Origin: Candidatus Amarolinea dominans
GTDB lineage: Bacteria; Chloroflexota; Anaerolineae; SSC4; Amarolineaceae
Direction of reading: 5' to 3'
Length of the DNA: 64,000 nt
Assembly: GCA_016719785.1 (NCBI GenBank)
Contig: JADJYJ010000010.1
Span: forward strand, 1-64,000
Part shown: positions 55,299 to 63,215 of the stretch, in pieces
Position numbering within the stretch: position 1 is the stretch's first letter
Layout of the letters: every line of letters begins with the position of its first letter
Position numbers and translations under genes: made by a program
The notes under the pieces: model-generated
The model's input: only the letters and a program-made list of their open reading frames with translations
Told to the model about the DNA's origin: nothing
Databases searched by the model: none

Positions 55299-56688
55299 AG
55301 TCGGTCACACCGCCGCGGTTGATGTACGTGAGCTGCAGGCTGGCGGCTGCGGTGGTGGCGTTTTGCACCGTGAAGCGGGAATACTGGACGAAAGGCACGC
55401 CGCCGGTGACCGCATCCGGGTAGTAGACGGCATAGGGTAGGTACATCGCGGCGCTACCCGCGTCGAAAGCACTGTACGCAACCGCCGCGCTGCCATCCCC
55501 ATAATCGCCGCCGCTATAGCGATTCTCCACGATCACGGCCTGGTCCTGGCTGCTCACCGCCAGGCTGGAGCCCCGACAATAGAAGCAATAGTTGGAGAAG
55601 CGCACCTCCCTGGTGCCGTTGAGCGCAATGAAGTCGGTATTCTGTCGGTCTACCCCGTACTCATCGTCGGCGAGCAAGCTGGTGTTGACCTGGGCTACCT
55701 TCACCTGGCTGTTGTTGCGCACCAGGATGGTCGAGTTCCAGCCGTAGTAGTTGGATAGAACGTCCGGCAGATAAGCGGGATACAGTCCGATGAAGGTGGT
55801 TCGACCCGCCACAAAGGTGTGGTTGCCCAGGTCTTCATACAGGGCGCCGTTGGGATAGCGCGCATAGAGATGGTAGGTACCCGGTTGAACATCCGTAGTG
55901 CCAAAATTCTCCACAAGCAGGTCGTCCGCATTGGCCCAGGCGTAGGCATAGGTCTGTGCTGTCAGGAAATTGTGCGCCGGGTCCCCTTCCGCTGCCAGGG
56001 GCTTCTCCATTCCCCAGATCAGCTTGCCGCCAACAGGATTACCGTTGACATCGGTGAGTTTGCCTATCGCGCTGGTCGTCTGAACACCGCTATTATTGAA
56101 CGCTTCCAACCACAGCTCAGGATTGCGCGAGGTGTTTTGCGACCACTCCCAATCCTCTGGGTCAGTACGGTTGAGATCCGTGGAAAGATTGACCTGCAGG
56201 TGAAGATGAGAAAGGGTGCTATTACCCGTGCTATTGGACTGGGCAATTACCTGTCCGGCACTGACAGTATCATCAACATTGACGCTTATGCTGTTATACT
56301 TCAGATGCGCGTAGATTGAGTACACATAGGCCATTTGACCCACTGCACGATCGTAGTGCATTCGAGCATGCCGTATCATCACGTAGTTGCCAAATGCACC
56401 CTCTGTGTTTTGATTGTCACGCACATCCTCGTTAACGGCCATTACTCTTCCATCATCGGTAGACCGAACATTGGTACCTGTTCCATGCCGGAAGTCTACA
56501 CCTCTATGAACTTGGCCACCAGATTCTTCTCCATACAAGTAGACTTGATTGACGATGCCACCGTTATCAGTGATGGGCCTTCGGATAGAATAGGCAGCAT
56601 ATACGGTTATGACCATAAGAGCCGCAGTAACAGCAAGAATAAGCAAGCCATAGATGACGTAATGTCGTGGGTGAGAATGCTTGATCAT
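55231..56688 (-). pseudogene. M23 peptidase, copy 2, C-terminally truncated next to higBA
   Basis: About 485 residues, against 789 in copy 1. The start at 56688 follows AGAGGTGATT. Membrane helix, M23 domain (HRGVDFRHG, YAHLK, LSHLHLQ: all zinc ligands kept) and the first beta units are present. Homology stops after GGVTDFTRTDTLLANG; a foreign tail of about ten residues (RASQQVYWPV) follows to the stop. The middle section is nearly identical to copy 1, whereas the M23 domain is only moderately similar. The peptidase domain may still work, so it could be a functional short form. Confidence 0.75.
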
Positions 56689-56768
56689 AAGAATCACCTC
56701 TTGAATGAGAGCCTTGCATTGTCAGTGACTTCCACACAGGTTCTGATTGTGCGCCGATGAGTCGAAAT

Positions 56769-58142
56769 CTATCGCAAGAGAAGAAACGATACGACATCGT
56801 GATCCCAGGCTTGCCTGAGTGAACCGTCTCTGAGGGTCACATCCCAAATCCCGTCGCCTTCCCTGTAGAATACTATCCGCTGCCCATCCGGTGTCCAGAC
56901 TGGGTTCAGGTCAGTAGCAGGGTCATTATTCAGGCGTGCGAGTGCATTCCCATCATTGCTAATCAGCCAAAGGTCATATTGATAGGGTTCGCCTTCCAAT
57001 AGATTCGTTCCTGCAAAAGCAATCCAATTGCCATCCGGCGACCAGACTGGTGCGCCGCCGCCAGCGCTCATGTTTCGAGTCAACTGCCGCTGTACTCCGG
57101 TGTCTGCTTCGACAATCCAAATGCTAAGCGGTCGTCCGGGAGTTAGTCGTTCACCTTTCCTTGATCGGAACAAAACGTCCTTACCAGTAGGAGACCACTC
57201 GAGACCCAAGGCGTTCATCTCCATTGAAACTACTTGACGAGACTCGCCGCCATTGCCCACATTGACGATCCAAATACCCCCTACATTGGCGACACCGCCC
57301 CAGTTCTTCACCACGGCGATTCTCTGCGCATCGGGTGACCATGTGAACCAATCGGCCTGATGCTCGGTTTCGGGATAGCCTACAGCGAACAGTTCTTGAG
57401 TGTCCCCTGTGGCCACATCTACCACCCACAACCCCTGGGTTCGGGTGCTGCGATAGGCAATGCGAGCACCATCCGGTGACCACACCGGCTTGACGCCGTC
57501 TTCCACCAGCAATCGCAGGTCCCTGGTCGCCGGATCGAGGAGATAGATGGCGAATTCAACCTGTTTCCCCCTCGGTAACGTATCGAGGTTCTCGAAATCG
57601 CTTGCCACCAGCGCCAGTCGGCTGCCATCGGGCGCAGGACTGGCCCAGGTGCCCACCAGGAAGCTGCGGTCAACCAGAAAGCGCGATAATTGGGCAGGAA
57701 TGTCTATCACCACCCGGTCGTTGCGGCCGTCGCTGTCCACGGCTCGCACCACACTGCCCTCTCGATAGACGATGGTGTATGGTTCCGGCTCTCCCGGTGG
57801 CAGCGGAATGATGGGCGGCACCGCGGTAGGGATGCGGGTCACCACCGGCGTGGGCAGCCGCGTGGGCACAGGCGGAATGGTGGGCGTCGGTCGCCGGGTC
57901 GGTGGGGGCGGCTCGATCCACGGCGTGGGGATAGGCGTCGGCGTCTGGATAGGAGACTGGAATAGTGATACGATAGGTCCCGCTGTGCTGCTTGGCATCG
58001 CTTGCGGCTGCGCGACCTCAGTCAGCGGCTCTGGCGTGACACTTGGCGGCCACCCGGGCCCGCAACTGGCTAACACAACCAGCAGACCGGCCAACAGCAG
58101 CGCCCCCAGTGCGATAGTCAATCTCATGTGCAACCCATTCAT
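56769..58142 (-). CDS. TolB-like PD40 beta-propeller lipoprotein, copy 2
   Basis: 457 residues. Signal, lipobox (Cys27) and TP-rich linker almost identical to copy 1; from GEPEPYTIVYREGSVVRAVD on the propeller diverges (WASPAPDGSRLALVA, VWSPDGARIAYRS, TWSPDAQRIAVV, EWSPTGKDVLFRS, VWSPDGNWIAFAG, VWTPDGQRIVFY). It starts the second two-gene unit and is followed after about 80 bp by M23 copy 2. Identical ends with divergent centres suggest gene conversion or recent re-use of the 5' part. Confidence 0.88.
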   Translation of the reverse strand: MNGLHMRLTIALGALLLAGLLVVLASCGPGWPPSVTPEPLTEVAQPQAMPSSTAGPIVSLFQSPIQTPTPIPTPWIEPPPPTRRPTPTIPPVPTRLPTPVVTRIPTAVPPIIPLPPGEPEPYTIVYREGSVVRAVDSDGRNDRVVIDIPAQLSRFLVDRSFLVGTWASPAPDGSRLALVASDFENLDTLPRGKQVEFAIYLLDPATRDLRLLVEDGVKPVWSPDGARIAYRSTRTQGLWVVDVATGDTQELFAVGYPETEHQADWFTWSPDAQRIAVVKNWGGVANVGGIWIVNVGNGGESRQVVSMEMNALGLEWSPTGKDVLFRSRKGERLTPGRPLSIWIVEADTGVQRQLTRNMSAGGGAPVWSPDGNWIAFAGTNLLEGEPYQYDLWLISNDGNALARLNNDPATDLNPVWTPDGQRIVFYREGDGIWDVTLRDGSLRQAWDHDVVSFLLLR

Positions 58143-58340
58143 GGCTTGTCCTCCTCAGATCAGAATGTCGCAAATCAATCGGTCGCCCAACCGGGCGGTT
58201 ATGATGGGCGGCAGTTCCATCATAACCTAACCCGGCCAAGCCGGGATCGAACAGGATGATCTCTGCCACGAATTTTCACGAATTGGCCCCTTTGCCTTCG
58301 TGAGCATGGTTCAGACGATCCAAGGTAATGCAACTGAATG

Positions 58341-58416
58341 CTATACTGCAAGCGGGAATAGACTTCGCTTTTCCGCCTAAGGAAAAAGGCGCAATTCGTG
58401 CCCGCTTGCAGTATAT
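58341..58416. repeat. Copy 2 of the 76-bp palindromic dispersed element
   Basis: Arms CTATACTGCAAGCGGG (58341-58356) and CCCGCTTGCAGTATAT (58401-58416), 15 of 16 pairs complementary, around a 44-bp centre whose reverse complement begins CACGAATTGCGCC, as in copy 1. Opposite orientation to copy 1. It touches the stop codon of the DUF4143 remnant. Confidence 0.85.
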
Positions 58417-58718
58417 CAGAAGTACAACTGCCAGGGGTAGATCATCCGATCCTCGGCGGGGCGCCCGTACAGCCCCACGACTCGATAATCCTCCACCTCA
58501 GCCACAGCATCACCGACGGCGGCGCCAGCAGCCTTCAGCAGGGGAGGTGTCCCATGCGGAAAAGTGAGCTTGGTCTCGATCAGTAGGGTGACTCCTGGCT
58601 GGCGCACGATAAAGTCAACCTCGCGCTTGTCGGTGGTCCGCCAGTAACCTACCTGCTGGCTGCCGTAGCGTTTGAGCAGTTCCGTGTAGACGCTGGTCTC
58701 GAAGACCGCTCCCACCAC
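58416..58718 (-). pseudogene. C-terminal remnant of a DUF4143 AAA+ ATPase
   Basis: About 100 residues: GAVFETSVYTELLKRYGSQQ, GYWRTTDKREVDFIVRQPG and LIETKLTF form the DUF4143 nuclease-like end of the common AAA_14/DUF4143 proteins. The ATPase part is missing: upstream of 58718 there is only AT-rich non-coding DNA, and the first start is a GTG without ribosome binding site. The 76-bp element begins at its stop codon. Confidence 0.75.
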
Positions 58719-58842
58719 TTTAATCCTATTTTTCTTAAAGTCAACTCTTATTTTTATATGATGCGAATCGGACAGGAACAGGTTGCGCCGTGGCGCCTTT
58801 TCGTGATAGAATAAGATGAGACAGGGGAAACATAATCAATCC

Positions 58843-59484
58843 ATGAATTCAATCGTCCCAACAACGCTCCTTTTCATCCGTCATGGCGAGACCGACGCCA
58901 ACGTCAACGGCCAGTTGGAAGGCGCCACCGACAGGCCGCTCAACGCCACCGGGCAGGCGCAAGCCCAAGCCCTGGCCGCCCGCCTGCTGAGCGAAAACCG
59001 GCCTATCCAGGTCATCTACAGCAGTTCGCTGACCCGCGCCCGGCAGACGGCCGCCGCCCTGGCTACGGCGCTCGGCGAACTGCCGGTGCAGGTTGACCCC
59101 GACTTGTCTGAGTATCGCTTGGGCGAGTGGGACGGCTTGACCTTGGAGGAACTGCGCGACGAGAAACAGATGTGGGTGCGCACGGCAAGCGACCCGCATT
59201 TTGCTCCGCCCGGCGGTGAGTCGGCCATGCAGTTCGGCTTGCGCCTCGTGCGCGCCGTGCGCGCCATCCTCAGCCGCCACCCAGGCCAGACCGTCGCCAT
59301 CTTCAGTCACGGCGGCGCCCTGGCCACCGTGCTGGCCCTGCTCCTGGAAAACCAGGGCAATCGCTGGCCTGGGTACCAGATGGACAACTGCGGTATCAGC
59401 GAGGTGGTGTTCGAACCGGCGCCGCGCCTCGTGCGCATGAATGATGTCGGTCATATCGGAGAAATGCTGAACGAGGAACGCTGA
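58843..59484 (+). CDS. Histidine phosphatase family protein (phosphoglycerate mutase-like)
   Basis: 213 residues. The catalytic LLFIRHGETDANVNGQLEG carries the phospho-accepting His of RHGE. IYSSSLTRARQTAAAL, LSEYRLGEWDGLTLEE and VAIFSHGGAL (second His) complete the active site. The family includes cofactor-dependent mutases, alpha-ribazole phosphatases and broad phosphatases; the substrate cannot be told. The ATG at 58843 is preferred: a TTGCGC-N18-TAGAAT promoter (58783-58812) places the transcript start after the earlier ATG at 58816. Converges with livF across a palindromic spacer. Confidence 0.9.
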   Translation: MNSIVPTTLLFIRHGETDANVNGQLEGATDRPLNATGQAQAQALAARLLSENRPIQVIYSSSLTRARQTAAALATALGELPVQVDPDLSEYRLGEWDGLTLEELRDEKQMWVRTASDPHFAPPGGESAMQFGLRLVRAVRAILSRHPGQTVAIFSHGGALATVLALLLENQGNRWPGYQMDNCGISEVVFEPAPRLVRMNDVGHIGEMLNEER

Positions 59485-59523
59485 ACGCTGCGGTCGCGCA
59501 AGGAGCGTTGGGCAAGCGGACTC

Positions 59524-59592
59524 TAACGCAAGGGCGCAAAGGTGCAGAGACGCAAGGGCTTTTTCTTGGCGCCCCGGCGCCCCGGCGTTAAA
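59524..59592. terminator. Palindromic CGCAAGG/GGCGCC spacer between convergent genes
   Basis: Repeated ACGCAAGG-type words are followed by CTTTTTCTTGG and (GGCGCCCC)2GGCGTTAAAA. The sequence resembles the block 3' of the dismutase gene (43860-43950). It lies between convergent genes and can pair with itself imperfectly, so a bidirectional terminator is plausible; it is not a classical hairpin plus T run. Confidence 0.35.
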
Positions 59593-59625
59593 ATCGGCAT
59601 CGCCCCTCGCGGCAGATGCCCCTCA

Positions 59626-60354
59626 TCAGGAAGTGGGCATTGGCGCGCGGCTTTTGCCGAGATAGGCCTCTACAATGGCTGGGTCTGCGCGTAACTGGGC
59701 GGCCGGCCCTTGCTGCACGATGTGCCCGCTCTCCAGGACATAGGCGTAGTCGGCGATCTGCAGAGCCTTGCGCGCGTTCTGTTCCACCAGGAGAATGGTT
59801 GCGCCTTGCGCTTTCAAATCGGCGATGATGCGGAAAATCTCCTGCACCAGCAGCGGCGCCAGCCCCAGCGACGGTTCATCCATCATCACCAGGCGTGGCC
59901 GCGCCATCAACGCGCGGCCGATGGCTAACATTTGCTGTTCGCCGCCGGAGAGCGAACCGGCCTCCTGGCGCCGCCGCTCACGCAGCCGCGGAAAGCGCTG
60001 AAAGGTCGCCTCCAGGTCGGCGTGAATGTGGGCGCGGTCACGCCGCCGGTTGGCGCCCAACAGCAGATTTTCTTCCACGCTCAGCGGCGCCAGGATTTGG
60101 CGGCCTTCGGGCACCTGCACCAGGCCCAGGGCAGCCACCCGATCCGCGCGCCAGCCTGTAATATCCTGCGCGTCGAACGTGATGCGGCCCTCGCGCGGGG
60201 CCAACAGCCCGCTGATCGTGTTCAGGGTGGTGGATTTGCCCGCGCCATTGGCGCCCACCAGCGCGACCACGCTGCCCTGTGCCACCGTGAATGTGATGCC
60301 CTTCAGCGCGGCAATCGCACCGTAGGCTGTCTGTAGATTCGTCACCGTGAGCAT
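59626..60354 (-). CDS. livF: Branched-chain amino acid ABC transporter, ATP-binding protein LivF
   Basis: 242 residues. Start MLTVTNLQTAYG at 60354; a longer start adds 12 unconserved residues. Walker A GANGAGKST, Q loop and LivF-type LVQVPEGRQILAPLSVEENL, signature LSGGEQQMLAIGRAL, Walker B RLVMMDEPSLGLAP, and H-loop region LVEQNARKALQIAD are all present. It powers uptake of branched-chain or other amino acids, or related compounds, with LivG. Last gene of the liv operon. Confidence 0.93.
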   Translation of the reverse strand: MLTVTNLQTAYGAIAALKGITFTVAQGSVVALVGANGAGKSTTLNTISGLLAPREGRITFDAQDITGWRADRVAALGLVQVPEGRQILAPLSVEENLLLGANRRRDRAHIHADLEATFQRFPRLRERRRQEAGSLSGGEQQMLAIGRALMARPRLVMMDEPSLGLAPLLVQEIFRIIADLKAQGATILLVEQNARKALQIADYAYVLESGHIVQQGPAAQLRADPAIVEAYLGKSRAPMPTS

Positions 60355-60406
60355 GATCTCGCTACGCCTCGGTCTCTTTATTGCCTTCATTGGCCTTCAT
60401 TGACCT

Positions 60407-61195
60407 TCATTGGCCTTCATCGCCTTCATTGCCCAAATAGGCCTCGATGACGCGGGGGTCATGACGCACCTGGTCCGGCGTCCCGGCGGCGATGGTGCGG
60501 CCAAAGTTGAGCACCACCACCTGATCGCAGATGCTCATGATCAAATCCATGTGATGTTCGATGACCAACAGGGTCAGGCCGGCCGCGCGCAGTTCCAGCA
60601 GGAGATGCGCCAGTTGCTCAGTTTCCGCGGCGATCATGCCGGCCGCCGGTTCATCGAGCAGCAGCAGCCGTGGCTCCAGCGCCAGGGCGCGCGCCATTTC
60701 CACGCGGCGCTGATCACCATAGGAGAGCGCCCCGGCCGCGGCCGCCGCCAGGTGCTCCACGCGCAACCGGCGCAGGAGGCCCAGGGCGGCGGCCTGCGTC
60801 GCCTGCTCCGCGCGCCGGCTGCGCGGCAGACGCAGCAGCGTCTCGATGATGGCGCCCGGCTGGCGCAGGTGGTGGCCGACCATGACATTCTCCAGCACCG
60901 ACAGGTCGCCAAACAGGCGGATGTTCTGAAAGGTGCGGCCGATGCCACAACGGGCAATGTCATGCGCAGGCAGGCCGCTGATCACCGCGCCGTCGAAGGT
61001 GATGCGCCCGCTGTTGACCGGAGTCAGCCCGCTGATGATGTTGATGAGCGTGGTCTTGCCGGCTCCATTCGGCCCAATCAAACCACAAATGGCGCCGGCC
61101 ATGACATCGAAGGAGACATGATCGAGCGCGGTCAGGCCACCAAACTGGCGGCTGACATCGGCGACGCGCAGCAGCGTCTGGGTGCGATCAGGCAT
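60407..61195 (-). CDS. livG: Branched-chain amino acid ABC transporter, ATP-binding protein LivG
   Basis: 262 residues. Walker A GPNGAGKTT; LivG-type GIGRTFQNIRLFGDLSVLENVMVGHH; signature LSYGDQRRVEMARAL; Walker B LLLLDEPAAGM; H-loop VIEHHMDLIMSICD; end IEAYLGNEGD. LivG typically has the longer helical insert seen here (RLPRSRRAEQATQAAALGLL). It starts 6 bp after the livM stop and pairs with LivF at the inner membrane. Confidence 0.93.
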   Translation of the reverse strand: MPDRTQTLLRVADVSRQFGGLTALDHVSFDVMAGAICGLIGPNGAGKTTLINIISGLTPVNSGRITFDGAVISGLPAHDIARCGIGRTFQNIRLFGDLSVLENVMVGHHLRQPGAIIETLLRLPRSRRAEQATQAAALGLLRRLRVEHLAAAAAGALSYGDQRRVEMARALALEPRLLLLDEPAAGMIAAETEQLAHLLLELRAAGLTLLVIEHHMDLIMSICDQVVVLNFGRTIAAGTPDQVRHDPRVIEAYLGNEGDEGQ

Positions 61196-61201
61196 GGCCC
61201 C

Positions 61202-62128
61202 TCACTCCTGCGCCGCGGCGGGCACGCGTGACCAGAAGCGCAGGCGGCGCCAAAAGTGTGGATCGGCCAGCCCGCGCGGCAAATAGATGATGGCCAGCAT
61301 GATGACCAAGCCGTTGATCACTTCGCGCTGCGCCCGCAAAAAACGCAGGGTCTCCGGCAGGGTTGACAGTAGAATGGCGCCCAGGATCGGGCCGGCCCAG
61401 TGGGTCATGCCGCCGAGCACCGCGTAGGCCAGAATGTCCACGGCGCGGCCGAAGACATAGTTGCGCGGATCAATCACGCGTACGATGGGGGTGCTCAAGG
61501 CGCCGGCGCCGGCGGCCAACGCCGCGCCGAGGACGAAGACGAGCAGCTTGTAGCGCACCACCTGGATGCCGAGGGTTGACGCGGCTGCTTCATCCAGGCG
61601 GATGGCGGCCATCAAGCGGCCGTAGCGTGAATGCTGCAGGGTGGCCAGCAGGTAAATGCAGGCCAGGACGTAGAGCAGGATCGGCCAGGTGGTGTGCGGC
61701 AGGCCGAGGATGATCTGTGGCGTGCGGTAGGTGAGGGTGATGCCTTCGGCGCCGTTGAAAATAGTCAGGTCGGGCTGGCCGCTGAAGGCGCGCAGCAGTT
61801 TGTCGCCATTGAGGGCGATAATGCGCACGATCTCGCCAAAGCCCAGGGTGGCAATCGCCAGGTAGATGTCGCGCAGGCGCAGGATGATCAAGCCGAAGGG
61901 TACGGCCAGCAGCACGCCGATGAGCATGGCCAGGGCCAGCCCGGCGCCCAGCGGCAGCCTCGTTTGCGTGGCGACGATGGCGGCCGTGTAGGCGCCGATC
62001 GCCATGAAGCCGGCATTGGACAGGGAGAGCAGGCCGGTTGCAAGGGTCAGGTAGATGCTCAGCCCCAGGGCGATGTTGATGAGGGTGAAGTTGACGAGGG
62101 AGATGTGGTTGCTGATGAACGCAGGCAT
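61202..62128 (-). CDS. livM: Branched-chain amino acid ABC transporter, permease LivM
   Basis: 308 residues with 8-9 membrane segments. LivM features: LSNAGFMAIGAYTAAIV near the start (the FMAIGAY motif), LRDIYLAIATLGFGEIVRII (coupling helix region), LGIQVVRYKLLVFVLGAALA and GGMTHWAGPILGAILLSTLPE. It lies 14 bp after livH and forms the heterodimeric channel with it. Confidence 0.92.
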   Translation of the reverse strand: MPAFISNHISLVNFTLINIALGLSIYLTLATGLLSLSNAGFMAIGAYTAAIVATQTRLPLGAGLALAMLIGVLLAVPFGLIILRLRDIYLAIATLGFGEIVRIIALNGDKLLRAFSGQPDLTIFNGAEGITLTYRTPQIILGLPHTTWPILLYVLACIYLLATLQHSRYGRLMAAIRLDEAAASTLGIQVVRYKLLVFVLGAALAAGAGALSTPIVRVIDPRNYVFGRAVDILAYAVLGGMTHWAGPILGAILLSTLPETLRFLRAQREVINGLVIMLAIIYLPRGLADPHFWRRLRFWSRVPAAAQE

Positions 62129-62142
62129 GTCTCAACTCCTCA

Positions 62143-63198
62143 TCAGGCGCGTACGCTGCTGCTGCGGCCGAGGATGCCGCTGGGACGCACGAGCAGGACC
62201 AAGATGAGCAGGGCAAAGACGAAGGCATCGCGGAAGCTGCTGTCAAGGTAGGCCACACTCAAGACACGAATCATGCCCACCAGAAAGGCCGCCACGGCCG
62301 CGCCGCCGATGCTGCCCATGCCGCCCACGATGATGACGGTCAGCCCGGCCAGTTCCACCTCGTTGCCCATGGTTGGCTCCAGGCGGTTGAAGGCCAGGCC
62401 CAGCAGTACGCCGGCCGCGCCGGCCAGCGCACCAGAGAGGAAAAATGTCTGCGCCACCACCCAGTCTACGTTGATGCCGAGCAGGCGGGCCGTGCGTTCA
62501 TTCCAGGCGATGGCGCGAATGGCGCGCCCCAGGGATGTGCGTTCGATGAGCAGGCGCAGGGTGAGCATCAGGCTGAGGGCAAGGACAAGAACCAGAACCT
62601 GAATCGGCGCAATGACCGCGCGCCCGAAGAGGGACAGGGGGGCGGTGGGGAAAATCTCAGGGGGAAAGCGGGAGACCTGCGCACCAAAAACGCCCTGCGC
62701 CACGCTGATGAAGATGATGGACGCGCCGATCGAGGAAATCATCGGCGCCAGGCGCGGCACCGGCGCCTGGCGCAGCGGCCGGATCGCGCGATAGTCAAGC
62801 ACGATGCCGGCCAGCGCCAGCGCGGCGCCGGCGCCGAGCAGGATCATCCCCCAGGGCGCGGGCCAGGCGCCGATGATGCCGAGCAGTAAAAGGATGAAGC
62901 CGGCCCAGAGCACCAGGCCGCCCATCGTCAAGCTGCGTAGCGGTTTGAACGCGAGGCGATCGAGCAGAATCGCCAGCAGGCCCGCGCCGATCATGGCTAG
63001 CGGAATAGAAACCCACAGCGGCCAGCCCAACTGCGTGACACACAAGAACGCGATGAACGCGCCCCACATGTAGTTGGCGCCGTGTGCCAGGTTGACGATA
63101 TCGAGCACCCCAAAGACCAGGGTGTAGCCCATGGCAAACAGTGCCAGGGCAGCCCCTTGCCAGATACCGTTGATGAGCTGCTGTGGGAGTTGTTCCAT
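62143..63198 (-). CDS. livH: Branched-chain amino acid ABC transporter, permease LivH, with an extra two-helix insert
   Basis: 351 residues; the family is usually 285-305. It has VFGVLDIVNLAHGANYMWGA at the start, SIGASIIFISVAQGVFG in the middle, AWNERTARLLGINVDWVVAQ and VELAGLTVIIVGGMGSIGGA near the end. Between RLAFKPLRSLTMGG and YRAIRPLRQAPVPRL lies about 45 extra residues forming two membrane helices (LVLWAGFILLLLGIIG and WGMILLGAGAALALAG); the flanking xRxxxPLR motif appears twice, as if duplicated. The rest is normal, so it is probably functional. Confidence 0.9.
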   Translation of the reverse strand: MEQLPQQLINGIWQGAALALFAMGYTLVFGVLDIVNLAHGANYMWGAFIAFLCVTQLGWPLWVSIPLAMIGAGLLAILLDRLAFKPLRSLTMGGLVLWAGFILLLLGIIGAWPAPWGMILLGAGAALALAGIVLDYRAIRPLRQAPVPRLAPMISSIGASIIFISVAQGVFGAQVSRFPPEIFPTAPLSLFGRAVIAPIQVLVLVLALSLMLTLRLLIERTSLGRAIRAIAWNERTARLLGINVDWVVAQTFFLSGALAGAAGVLLGLAFNRLEPTMGNEVELAGLTVIIVGGMGSIGGAAVAAFLVGMIRVLSVAYLDSSFRDAFVFALLILVLLVRPSGILGRSSSVRA

Positions 63199-63215
63199 AA
63201 CTGTGCCAGTCTGCC

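Noticed and set aside
59524..59592. Classical rho-independent terminator
   Set aside because: Repeats and complements are present, but there is no compact stem followed by a T run in either direction, so only a tentative terminator was annotated.
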